This document shows, piece after piece, positions 47,407 to 58,091 of a DNA stretch of 64,000 nt; positions within the stretch are counted from its first letter, which is position 1; every line of letters begins with the position of its first letter. Under the pieces are notes generated by a model. That model was not told the DNA's origin and did no database searches. It was given only the letters and a program-made list of their open reading frames with translations. Source of the DNA: Deinococcus yavapaiensis KR-236 (GTDB taxonomy: Bacteria > Deinococcota > Deinococci > Deinococcales > Deinococcaceae). Location: positions 1-64,000 of the forward strand of contig NZ_QJSX01000015.1 of assembly GCF_003217515.1 (NCBI RefSeq), read 5' to 3'. The position numbers were made by a program, and so were the translations under genes.

Positions 47407-48798
47407 TCAGAGCAGTTCAAGGCGGCGCTTGGCGCGCCCGAGCAGTTCGCGCACGGCGCTTGGCGCAGTGCCGCCGTACACGGTGCGAGAAGCCACGCTG
47501 GCTTGGACGGTGAGCTGATCGGGCGTGACGTTCGCGAGGTTCGGGTGGGCGCCCGCGAGTTCCTCGCTCGTGAGATCCCAAAGTTGGCGGCCTTCTCGCA
47601 CGCACTTCCCGACGAGGGTGCCGACGACCTCGTGCGCTTCGCGAAAGGGCACGCCGGAGCGCGCGAGCAAGTCGGCGAGGTCGGTGGCGGTCGAGTAGCC
47701 GCGCTGAGCGGCGGCGAGCATTCGGTCGGCGTTCCACGTGGCGCGCGGCATCATCTCGGTGTGGAGGCGCAGAACGACGCGCAAGGTGTCGTACGCGTCG
47801 AAGACGGGTTCCTTGTCTTCTTGCAGGTCCTTGTTGTACGCGAGGGGTGTGCCCTTCACGACCGTCAGTAAGGCCACGAGGTCGCCGAAGACGCGGCCCG
47901 CCTTGCCGCGCGTGAGTTCGGACACGTCGGGGTTCTTCTTCTGCGGCATGATGCTCGACCCTGTCGTGAAGGCGTCGGGCAGCGTCAGGAAGCCGAATTC
48001 GAAGGTGGAGTACAGCACGAGCTCCTCGGAGAGGCGGCTGAGATGCGCCATGGCGATAGAGCACGCCGAGAGAAACTCCAGCGCGAAGTCGCGGCTACCG
48101 ACCGAGTCGAGGGAGTTGCGCGTCGGACGCGAAAAGCCGAGCGCGCGCGCCGTTTGAAAGCGGTCGATCGGCCACGGCGTCCCGGCGAGGGCGCCTGCGC
48201 CGAGCGGGCACTCGTCCATGCGCTCGGCCGCGTCACGAAAGCGGCTTTCGTCGCGCTCGAGCATCTCGGCGTACGCGAGAAACCAGTGTGACAGGAGAAT
48301 CGGCTGCGCCACCTGAAGGTGCGTGTAGCCGGGCAAGATCACCTCGGCGTCGAGGTACTGCTCGGCTTGAGCGATGAAGACGCCGCGAAGTTCGCGCAGC
48401 GAACTGGCGAGTTCGAGGGCGGCGTCGAAAACGAAGAGGCGGAAGTCGGTGGCCACTTGGTCGTTGCGGCTACGGGCGGTGTGGAGCTTGCCCGCGACCG
48501 AGCCGATGCGTTCGCGCAAGACCGCTTCGACGTTCATGTGGACGTCCTCGCGGTCGACGCGCCACTCGAAGTTCCCGGCGAGGACGTCTTCGAGGATGCC
48601 TTCGAGGCCTTGCTGAATCGCCTCGGCTTCGTCGACGGTGATGATGCCTTGCGCGGCGAGCATGCCGGCGTGCGCGATGGAGCCGCGAATGTCGTACGCG
48701 GCGAGGCGCTGGTCGAACGAGACGGAGGCGTTGAATTCCTCCACCAACTTGTCGGTTGCCTCGCTGAATCGCCCGCCCCACAACTTCGAGTTCGTCAT
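47407..48798 (-). CDS. argH: argininosuccinate lyase
   Basis: A 463-residue enzyme that splits argininosuccinate into arginine and fumarate. SKLWGGRFSEATDKLVEEFN at the N-terminus, HTARSRNDQVATDFRL near residue 110, LPGYTHLQVAQPILLSHW, and the fumarase-lyase signature TGSSIMPQKKNPD near 278. Full length. The ATG at 48798 lies 27 bp after the GNAT gene at 48825; no strong ribosome site is present. Second enzyme gene of the argG operon. Confidence 0.96.
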   Translation of the reverse strand: MTNSKLWGGRFSEATDKLVEEFNASVSFDQRLAAYDIRGSIAHAGMLAAQGIITVDEAEAIQQGLEGILEDVLAGNFEWRVDREDVHMNVEAVLRERIGSVAGKLHTARSRNDQVATDFRLFVFDAALELASSLRELRGVFIAQAEQYLDAEVILPGYTHLQVAQPILLSHWFLAYAEMLERDESRFRDAAERMDECPLGAGALAGTPWPIDRFQTARALGFSRPTRNSLDSVGSRDFALEFLSACSIAMAHLSRLSEELVLYSTFEFGFLTLPDAFTTGSSIMPQKKNPDVSELTRGKAGRVFGDLVALLTVVKGTPLAYNKDLQEDKEPVFDAYDTLRVVLRLHTEMMPRATWNADRMLAAAQRGYSTATDLADLLARSGVPFREAHEVVGTLVGKCVREGRQLWDLTSEELAGAHPNLANVTPDQLTVQASVASRTVYGGTAPSAVRELLGRAKRRLELL

Positions 48799-48824
48799 GG
48801 CAGTATTGTGCGGCTTCGGTGAGG

Positions 48825-49295
48825 TCATGCGCTCGCCTCTCGTGGCACGAGGAGGCGCATCTCGTTCGTGGCTTCGAAGCCGAGGCGTTCGTACATCGCT
48901 CGCCCCGCGTCGGAAGCGTTGAGGGTGACGACGCGCACGCCGCGCGAACGGGCCTCGTCCACAATTCGCGTCATGAGCGTTCGGGCCACGCCGCGTCCGC
49001 GATGATGGGGCGCGACGTACACGTTCAGGACGTAGCCGCGCAAGGGCTGCGCGTCGAGCGGATGGGGCGGCCAGTCGAGGATCATGAGACCCGCTCCGCC
49101 GATGGCGACTCCGTCTTCCTCGGCGATGAAGCCGAGGTACGCGCCACGGGCGAGCGCGGCACGGACCCAAGGCACGAACGCGAGGGTCATGGGCGCGAGG
49201 GACGCCGCGTCACGTCCCATGTCCGAGAACATCCGCTCTCGGTGGGACGCGACGAGTTCGGCGTCCGAGGGAGCCGCGACACGAAGTCGCGTCAA
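48825..49295 (-). CDS. GNAT acetyltransferase
   Basis: A 156-residue protein: RVAAPSDAELVASHRERMFS, GGAGLMILDWPPHPLDAQPL, the acetyl-CoA loop APHHRGRGVARTLMTRIVDE and the end LNASDAGRAMYERLGFEATN with EMRL, a common GNAT ending. It begins at TTG 49295 overlapping the argG stop (TTGA), so it is translated with argG. Inserted between argG and argH; substrate unknown. Confidence 0.78.
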   Translation of the reverse strand: MTRLRVAAPSDAELVASHRERMFSDMGRDAASLAPMTLAFVPWVRAALARGAYLGFIAEEDGVAIGGAGLMILDWPPHPLDAQPLRGYVLNVYVAPHHRGRGVARTLMTRIVDEARSRGVRVVTLNASDAGRAMYERLGFEATNEMRLLVPREASA

Positions 49296-50527
49296 TCTCC
49301 CACCTCCACGGTTTCCTTGTCGCTCGCTTTGCTTTCGGCGCGGGCGCGCACACGCAAGCGAAGCGCGTTGAGCTTGATGAAGGCGGCCGCGTCGGCTTGG
49401 TTGTAGTCGCCGCCCGCCTCGAAGGTCACGAGATCCTTGTCGTAGAGGCTCTTGGGCGCCTTGCGTCCCACGACGATGGCGTTGCCTTTGTAGAGCTTGA
49501 GGCGCGCCGTTCCCGTGACACTCGCCGCGACGAAGTCGAAGTAGGCTTGCAGCGCTTCGCGTTCGGGCGCGTACCAAAAGCCGTTGTAGATGAGCTCGGC
49601 GTACTTCGGCCCGAGCGCGTCGCGTTGGTGCAGCACCTCTCGGTCGAGGGTGACGCTCTCGACGGCGCGGCGAGCGTGGTAGAGCAGGGTGCCGCCGGGC
49701 GTTTCGTACACGCCGCGCGACTTCATGCCGACGAAGCGGTTCTCGACGAGGTCGAGCCTTCCGACGCCGTGCTTCCCGGCGATCTTGTTGGCGGTGTCGA
49801 GCAGGTCGGCGGGGCTGTAGCGCACTCCGTTGATCGCGACGGGGTTGCCGCTTTCGAATTCGACTTCGACGTACTCGGGCGTGTTGGGCGCCTCGGTGGG
49901 ATCGACGGTGAGCTTGAACATGTGCGCGGGCGGTTCGCACCACGGGTCTTCGAGGATGCCGCCTTCGTAGGAGATGTGCAGGAGGTTGGCGTCCGTGCTC
50001 CACGGATCCTTCTTCGTGGTGGGCACGGGAATGCCGTGCTCGCGCGCGAACTCCTCGAGGTCGGCGCGGCCTTGGAAGGTCCACTCGCGCCACGGCGCGA
50101 CCGTCTTGATTTCGGGTTCGAGGGCGAGCGCGGTGAGCTCGAAGCGCACTTGGTCGTTGCCTTTGCCGGTCGCGCCGTGGCTGATCGCCTCGGCGCCTTC
50201 TTGCTTGGCGATTTCGACGAGGTGCTTGGCGATGAGGGGGCGCGCGATGCTGGTGCCGAGGAGGTAGTAGCCTTCGTAAACGGCGGCGGAGCGCATCATC
50301 GGAAAGACGAAGTCGGAGACGAACTCTTCGCGCAAGTCGAGCGCGTAGGCGTTGACGGCGCCCGTGTTCAGGGCCTTGACCCGCGCCTGTTCGACTTCGT
50401 CGCCTTGGCCGATGTCGGCCGTGAAGGCCACGACGTCGTAGCCGCGCTCGGTTTGGAGCCATTTGAGGATGATGGAGGTGTCGAGGCCGCCGCTGTACGC
50501 GAGCACGATCTTCTTGTTGTTCGTCAT
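49292..50527 (-). CDS. argG: argininosuccinate synthase
   Basis: A 411-residue enzyme joining citrulline and aspartate with ATP. The N-terminal pyrophosphatase loop KIVLAYSGGLDTSIILKWLQ, then FTADIGQGDEVEQARVKAL, SHGATGKGNDQVRFEL and ENRFVGMKSRGVYETPGGT are diagnostic. Start ATG 50527 with AAGGAG 8 nt upstream. A leader of about 110 nt holds a strong hairpin (50555-50615), and an inverted repeat overlaps the promoter. First gene of argG-GNAT-argH-GNAT-GNAT. Confidence 0.97.
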   Translation of the reverse strand: MTNNKKIVLAYSGGLDTSIILKWLQTERGYDVVAFTADIGQGDEVEQARVKALNTGAVNAYALDLREEFVSDFVFPMMRSAAVYEGYYLLGTSIARPLIAKHLVEIAKQEGAEAISHGATGKGNDQVRFELTALALEPEIKTVAPWREWTFQGRADLEEFAREHGIPVPTTKKDPWSTDANLLHISYEGGILEDPWCEPPAHMFKLTVDPTEAPNTPEYVEVEFESGNPVAINGVRYSPADLLDTANKIAGKHGVGRLDLVENRFVGMKSRGVYETPGGTLLYHARRAVESVTLDREVLHQRDALGPKYAELIYNGFWYAPEREALQAYFDFVAASVTGTARLKLYKGNAIVVGRKAPKSLYDKDLVTFEAGGDYNQADAAAFIKLNALRLRVRARAESKASDKETVEVGD

Positions 50528-50554
50528 GGAGTTCGCTCCTTCACGGCAAGACTA

Positions 50555-50615
50555 CTCCCGACGCGAAGCGCCGCCCCGAAGTCAAATGACTGGGGCGAGG
50601 CTTCAACGTCGGGAG
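50555..50615 (-). other. argG leader hairpin
   Basis: The leader RNA folds into a long stem: CTCCCGACG at one end pairs with CGTCGGGAG at the other, GAAGC with GCTTC, and an inner CGCCCC/GGGGCG encloses GTCATTTGAC. It ends about 28 nt before the argG start. No U-run follows, so it is not a simple terminator; it could affect stability or access to the ribosome site. Confidence 0.6.
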
Positions 50616-50637
50616 GTCAGTGTCGGCATTTCGAGTA

Positions 50638-50667
50638 GCTATACGCGATTCGCGTATTTCTATGCAA
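50638..50667 (-). promoter_or_regulatory. argG promoter with palindromic operator
   Basis: TTGCAT (50667-50662) and TATAGC (50643-50638), 18-bp spacing, on the minus strand. A perfect inverted repeat, ATACGCG-ATT-CGCGTAT (50641-50657), covers the spacer and -10. It is the natural place for a repressor such as ArgR, although it does not fit the ARG-box consensus well. Confidence 0.6.
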
Positions 50668-50700
50668 GGCTATCAGATGCGGTCGGCAGGGTCAAGCGAA

Positions 50701-50731
50701 CGGCCGGAAGCACGACGCGTGCTTCCGGCCG
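50701..50731 (-). terminator. terminator of outer-membrane protein gene
   Basis: 13-bp stem (50701-50713 with 50719-50731), 5-nt loop, 13 bp downstream of the stop at 50745. Confidence 0.8.
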
Positions 50732-50744
50732 CCGTGAAGCGCGT

Positions 50745-51230
50745 TCAGTTCAAGCGGTAATTCACGCCGAGGCGCACCCCGAAGCCGAAGCCGAAGCCGA
50801 GCCCGCTGCTCGTCGAGCCGCCGCCGCTGGCCGACGCGAACGAGATTGTCGGCCCGACCGAACCTTCCACGAAGGGCGTGAAGGCGGTGCCAGTGTTGAA
50901 GTTGAGGCCCGCGAGGACGTTGGGAGACAAGCTGAGCCCGCCGACGCTGGCGCCCGAACCCGTCGCGAGCACGAAGCTGGCGCCGAGTCCGAAGCCGTAG
51001 TACGCGTCGAGCCCCGTATTGGCGGCGCCCGTCGGAATGAGGTAGGACACGTCGCCGCTCAACGCGAGACCGCCTCCGCTTCCGAAGAATCCCACGACCG
51101 GCAGGCCCACTCCGAAGCGCAAGCCGTTGTCCTGCTGGTACTGGGCGCCCACGAGGAAGAAGCCGACTTGATCGGCGGCGGCGGTCGAGGCGAACGTCAA
51201 CGCCATGGCCAACAACGCAGTTCTCTTCAT
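50745..51230 (-). CDS. small exported beta-barrel-like protein
   Basis: A 161-residue protein with a signal peptide (KRTALLAMALTFASTAAA) followed by alternating Gly-rich beta strands (DQVGFFLVGAQYQQDNGLRF; LDAYYGFGLGASFVLATGSG; LGFGFGFGVRLGVNYRLN). The last residue pattern, aromatic/hydrophobic alternation ending in Asn, resembles outer-membrane beta-barrels. ATG 51230 is chosen as the signal-peptide start; the ribosome site is weak. Own terminator at 50701. Function unknown. Confidence 0.7.
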   Translation of the reverse strand: MKRTALLAMALTFASTAAADQVGFFLVGAQYQQDNGLRFGVGLPVVGFFGSGGGLALSGDVSYLIPTGAANTGLDAYYGFGLGASFVLATGSGASVGGLSLSPNVLAGLNFNTGTAFTPFVEGSVGPTISFASASGGGSTSSGLGFGFGFGVRLGVNYRLN

Positions 51231-51312
51231 GAGAAAAAGTGAACCATACCCATCGGCCGATTGCAAATCATCGTTCGCAAATGTGCATAAACTTTCCAAG
51301 ACCCCGGCGTGA

Positions 51313-51318
51313 TATGCT
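51313..51318 (+). promoter_or_regulatory. possible -10 of carB
   Basis: TATGCT ends 11 nt before ATG 51330, which would leave a leader of about 4 nt. No ribosome binding site is seen. Confidence 0.4.
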
Positions 51319-51329
51319 CCTCACCTGGA

Positions 51330-54395
<3,066 letters not shown>

Positions 54396-54462
54396 GGACC
54401 CGCCCGCGCAGGTGGTGAATAAAAGACATTCTCATCGTATAAGTCGTTATCTTGTTGTTATC

Positions 54463-54485
54463 AGCGCCCGAGAGGGCGCTTTTTT
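54463..54485 (+). terminator. rho-independent terminator of carB
   Basis: 7-bp stem AGCGCCC/GGGCGCT with a 4-nt loop, followed by five or six T. It lies 68 bp after the carB stop, in an AT-rich stretch. Confidence 0.9.
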
Positions 54486-54509
54486 GGTGACGCCGAGGGG
54501 CGCGGAGGG

Positions 54510-54515
54510 TATCCT
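54510..54515 (+). promoter_or_regulatory. leaderless -10 of quinone oxidoreductase
   Basis: TATCCT ends 6 nt before ATG 54522. Confidence 0.65.
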
Positions 54516-54521
54516 TCGTTC

Positions 54522-55505
54522 ATGAGGGCCATTCGAATCCACACGCCCGGCGACGCCTCGCACCTCTCGCTCGACGACATGGACGTGCCGACGCCGAAAC
54601 CGGGAGAGGCGAGGATACGCGTGGCGTTTGCAGGGCTGAACTTCATCGACGTGTACCACCGCTCGGGCACGTACAAGCTGCCCCTTCCGGCCGTCATCGG
54701 AAGCGAAGGCGCCGGAGTGGTGGACGCGGTCGGCGACGGCGTGACGGAGGTGCGTCCGGGTCAGCGGGTCGCGTGGGCGACGAGCGTCGGAGCGTACGCG
54801 GAGTTCGCGGTCGTGCCCGCGTGGAAGCTCGCCCCGATTCCCGAAGGCGTGACGGACGAGATCGCGGCGGCCGTGATGCTGCAGGGCATGACCGCTCACT
54901 ATCTGGCGCGCAGCACGTATCCCCTCAAGGAGGGCGACACGGCGCTCGTGCACGCGGCGGCGGGCGGAGTGGGGCAGTTGCTCGTGCAAATCGCCGCCAA
55001 GCTCGGCGCGAGCGTGATCGCCACGGTGGGAAGCGAGGAGAAAGCCGAGATCGCGCGAGGCCTGGGAGCGCGACACGTCATTCTCTACCGCGAGCAGGAC
55101 TTCGTGGCGCAGACGAAGCGCGTCACGCAGGAAAGAGGCGTGGACGTCGTATACGACAGCGTCGGGCGCGACACCTTCTTGAAAGGCTTCGACGTGCTTC
55201 GCCCGCGCGGCCTGATGTGCCTGTACGGAGCGAGCAGCGGACCGGTCGAGCCGTTCGATCCGCAGTTGCTCAACGCGAAAGGCAGCGTGTTCGTCACGCG
55301 TCCCACCTTGGGTCACTACATCGCGACGCGCGAGGAGCTCATGGGCCGGGCGAGCGAGTTGTTCGAGTGGATTCAGCGCGGCGAACTGAAGGTGACGGTC
55401 GACCGAGTGTTCGGCCTCGCCGAGGCGCCCGAAGCGCACGGGTACATGGAGGCGCGCCGCACGAAGGGCAAGGTGCTCCTCGAAGTCGCGGCGCGAAACA
55501 CGTAG
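54522..55505 (+). CDS. qor: NADPH:quinone oxidoreductase (zeta-crystallin type)
   Basis: A 327-residue zinc-free medium-chain dehydrogenase. GLNFIDVYHRSGTYKLPLPA and the VIGSEGAGVVDAVGDGV segment define the catalytic domain; the nucleotide loop LVHAAAGGVGQLLVQIAAKL is the Rossmann AAGGVG form; VVYDSVGRDTFLKGFDVLRP follows. It should reduce quinones with NADPH. No zinc-binding Cys cluster is present. Start follows a TATCCT -10. It ends 15 bp from the convergent CcdC-like gene. Confidence 0.88.
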   Translation: MRAIRIHTPGDASHLSLDDMDVPTPKPGEARIRVAFAGLNFIDVYHRSGTYKLPLPAVIGSEGAGVVDAVGDGVTEVRPGQRVAWATSVGAYAEFAVVPAWKLAPIPEGVTDEIAAAVMLQGMTAHYLARSTYPLKEGDTALVHAAAGGVGQLLVQIAAKLGASVIATVGSEEKAEIARGLGARHVILYREQDFVAQTKRVTQERGVDVVYDSVGRDTFLKGFDVLRPRGLMCLYGASSGPVEPFDPQLLNAKGSVFVTRPTLGHYIATREELMGRASELFEWIQRGELKVTVDRVFGLAEAPEAHGYMEARRTKGKVLLEVAARNT

Positions 55506-55520
55506 GTCGGGGCGGGCGCG

Positions 55521-56024
55521 TCAAGCGAGGGCGGAGGAACCGCCCGTCTCGTTCAAGACGCGCCGGTACTTCAAGAAGCTCGCGATTCGCCACGTGACGA
55601 TGTACGTGACGACCATCAAAAAGAACAAGGCGGTTTCCGTGAGGACGTCCATGTCGCTCAGCAACAGGCGCATGACGACGCGAAGCCCGACGAGGACACC
55701 GAAGGTGAGCAGCAGCATCTGAGCGGAACGCTGATAGATCTGCCCGTCGGCGCGGCGCTCGTAGTTCGTGTGGTAGACGAGCGGGACGGCGAATACGAGG
55801 CCGACGAGCACCGCGACCATCGGTTGCCAAAGAGGCGCGTCAATGCCGATGTGACCGTCGGGGTGCAGCATCACGAAGGGAATGCCCGTCATGATGCCGA
55901 AGGCGGGAATCAGCAAAGTCGTTCCGTTGCCCCTGAGAGGCTTGTGGATGTTTCTGGAGCGCCGCCACATGGCGAACAAAACCATCAGGAGGGGAACGTA
56001 GCCGATCCAGGCAGGCACGTGCAT
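55521..56024 (-). CDS. CcdC-like membrane protein (DUF1453)
   Basis: A 167-residue protein with about five spans (near 6-20, 38-55, 68-85, 98-115, 130-150). NIHKPLRGNGTTLLIPAFGI, then YERRADGQIYQRSAQMLLLT and VTYIVTWRIASFLKYRRVL fit the CcdC/DUF1453 family, once linked to cytochrome c biogenesis; the true function is not settled. ATG 56024 lies 6 nt after TATTTT. An upstream frame could add 17 residues but would span the promoter. Confidence 0.75.
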   Translation of the reverse strand: MHVPAWIGYVPLLMVLFAMWRRSRNIHKPLRGNGTTLLIPAFGIMTGIPFVMLHPDGHIGIDAPLWQPMVAVLVGLVFAVPLVYHTNYERRADGQIYQRSAQMLLLTFGVLVGLRVVMRLLLSDMDVLTETALFFLMVVTYIVTWRIASFLKYRRVLNETGGSSALA

Positions 56025-56030
56025 GAGTGA

Positions 56031-56036
56031 AAAATA
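56031..56036 (-). promoter_or_regulatory. leaderless -10 of CcdC-like gene
   Basis: TATTTT ends 6 nt before ATG 56024 on the minus strand. Confidence 0.6.
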
Positions 56037-56084
56037 GCGCTTGCGCTTGAGGGGAAACTGAAGATCAGCGCGCAATGCGACGCG

Positions 56085-57059
56085 TCAGGGCGTCACGACG
56101 ACCTTGCCGACGACGCGGCGCTCCAGCAAGGCTCTCAGCGCCTCGGGCGTCTTGTCCAGCGGGTAACGCTCGCTGATGACGGGACGCACCTTGCCCTCGG
56201 CGATCCAAGAGGCGAGCCGCGTGATGTTGCGCGCGTTGCCGCCGGGATCGCGCCGCGCGAATTCACCCCAAAACACGCCGACGAGCGACGCGCCTTTGAG
56301 CAGGGGCAAGTTGAGGGGCAGCTTCGGAATGTCGCCGCCCGCGAATCCCACGACGAGGTAGCGCCCACCCCACGCGATGGAGCGGAAGGCGGGTTCGGCG
56401 TACGCGGCGCCGACGGGATCGTAGATGACGTCCGGGCCGAGGCCGTTCGTGAGGTCCTTGAGTCTCGCTCGCAAGTCTTCCTTGGAGTAATCGAGGACGT
56501 CGTCCGCGCCGTGCGCCTCGGCGACGGCGAGTTTCTCGGGCGTGCTGGCCGCCGCGATCACCCGCGCGCCCATCGCCTTGCCGATCATCACGGCGGCGAG
56601 CCCCACGCCGCCCGCCGCGCCGAGAACGAGCATCGTCTCGCCGGACTGAAGCTTCGCGCGGTCGCAAAGAGCGTGCATGGACGTTCCGTACGCGAGGCTG
56701 AGGCTCGCCGCGACCTCGAACGTCAAGGTGTCCGGAATTGGCAGGACGTTGGCGGCGGGCGCGAGAAGCTTCTCGGCGAAGGTGCCCGCGCCCGTGAAGG
56801 CCGCGACCCGTTGTCCGACCCGGACGTGCCGCACGTTCTCCCCGACCGCCGAGACGACCCCGGCCGCTTCCGCCCCGGGAACGAACGGCAAGGACGGCTT
56901 CACTTGATACTGCCCTTGCACCATCAGGGCGTCGGGGTAGTTCACGCCCGCCGCCTTCACGTCGATCACGACCTCGTCGGGACCGGGCGTGGGGTCGGGA
57001 AGGGCGCGCAGGGCGAGCGCGTCGATCGGGCCGAACGATTCGCACACAACGGCGTTCAT
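56085..57059 (-). CDS. NADPH:quinone oxidoreductase family protein
   Basis: A 324-residue zinc-free medium-chain dehydrogenase, distinct from the one at 54522. GVNYPDALMVQGQYQVKPSL, FVPGAEAAGVVSAVGENVRH, nucleotide loop LVLGAAGGVGLAAVMIGKAM and GLGPDVIYDPVGAAYAEPAF are typical of the Qor2-like group (VPGAE.AG.V). ATG 57059 lies 6 nt after TACGCT. Substrate may be a quinone or enone. Divergent from the osmoprotectant importer. Confidence 0.85.
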   Translation of the reverse strand: MNAVVCESFGPIDALALRALPDPTPGPDEVVIDVKAAGVNYPDALMVQGQYQVKPSLPFVPGAEAAGVVSAVGENVRHVRVGQRVAAFTGAGTFAEKLLAPAANVLPIPDTLTFEVAASLSLAYGTSMHALCDRAKLQSGETMLVLGAAGGVGLAAVMIGKAMGARVIAAASTPEKLAVAEAHGADDVLDYSKEDLRARLKDLTNGLGPDVIYDPVGAAYAEPAFRSIAWGGRYLVVGFAGGDIPKLPLNLPLLKGASLVGVFWGEFARRDPGGNARNITRLASWIAEGKVRPVISERYPLDKTPEALRALLERRVVGKVVVTP

Positions 57060-57065
57060 GCGCGG

Positions 57066-57071
57066 AGCGTA
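57066..57071 (-). promoter_or_regulatory. leaderless -10 of second quinone oxidoreductase
   Basis: TACGCT ends 6 nt before ATG 57059 on the minus strand. Confidence 0.6.
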
Positions 57072-57170
57072 CCATGTCTCACGCCGCCATCCTCTCGGGA
57101 CCGCCGGGGTGTACCATCGGATATCGACACAGGCTTTCATCCCACCTTTGAATCTCTAGGAGAGGAATTT

Positions 57171-58091
57171 ATGAAACATGCCCTTCTGACCGTCCTGCTT
57201 CTCGGCTCGCTCGCCTCCGCGCAAGGCTCCAAAGGCCCTATCACCATCGGCTCCAAAATCGACACCGAGGGCGCCTTGCTGTGCCAAATCACGAAGCAAC
57301 TTCTCGAAGCGAACGACTTCAAGGTGAACGACCGCTGCTCCACGGGTCCCACGGCGGTCGTGCGTCGCGCCCTGCTGCAAGGCGAGATCGACATGTACCC
57401 CGAGTACACGGGCACCGCGCTCTTTTTGCTCGGAGAGCAAGGCCAAAAGATCGATCCGAACGTGTCGAGAAGCGCCGCGCGCGCGTACAGCACCGCCAAA
57501 CAACTCGACTTGAAGGTCAACCGCGTCGTGTGGCTCGGACGCGCTCCCGCCAACAACACCTGGGCGATCGCCGTCACGAAGTCCGTCGCCGACAAGAACA
57601 AGTTGCGCACGATGGCCGACCTCGCGAAGTACGTCAACGGTGGCGGCGTGATCAAGCTCGCCGCCTCGCAGGAATTCGTGGACCGTGACGACGCCCTCAA
57701 AGCCTTCGAGAAGACGTACGGCTTCGCCCTCAAGCCCGAGCAACTCGTGATCGTGCCGGGCGGCAACACCACGCAGACGCAGCAGGCGGCCGCTCAAGGC
57801 ACGAGCGGCGTGAACGCGGCGATGGCGTACGGTACGGACGGCTCGATCGCCGCGCTCGGCCTCGTGTCTCTCTCCGATCCCAAGGGCGCGGTCGCCGTCT
57901 ACGAGCCTGCCATCACGATGCGGCAGCAAGTCGCGCAGCGCTTCCCCGAAATCGCGCGAATCGTCAATCCCGTCTTCGCGCGCCTCACCGCGCCGACGCT
58001 GCAAACGCTCAACGGACGCATCGCCGTCGGTGGGGAGAGCCCCGCGAACGTCGCGCGCGACTTTCTGAAGCGGGGCGGCTTCGTGAAGTGA
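57171..58091 (+). CDS. osmoprotectant ABC importer, substrate-binding protein
   Basis: A 306-residue exported protein (signal KHALLTVLLLGSLASA). The OpuAC/ProX-like body reads TIGSKIDTEGALLCQITKQL, RRALLQGEIDMYPEYTGTAL, APANNTWAIAVTKSVADK and KPEQLVIVPGGNTTQTQQAA. It should bind glycine betaine, choline or a related quaternary amine. Two cysteines (CQ, RCST) may form a disulfide. Start ATG 57171 has GGAGAGG about 6 nt upstream. Its stop overlaps the permease GTG, so the four genes form one operon. Confidence 0.87.
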   Translation: MKHALLTVLLLGSLASAQGSKGPITIGSKIDTEGALLCQITKQLLEANDFKVNDRCSTGPTAVVRRALLQGEIDMYPEYTGTALFLLGEQGQKIDPNVSRSAARAYSTAKQLDLKVNRVVWLGRAPANNTWAIAVTKSVADKNKLRTMADLAKYVNGGGVIKLAASQEFVDRDDALKAFEKTYGFALKPEQLVIVPGGNTTQTQQAAAQGTSGVNAAMAYGTDGSIAALGLVSLSDPKGAVAVYEPAITMRQQVAQRFPEIARIVNPVFARLTAPTLQTLNGRIAVGGESPANVARDFLKRGGFVK

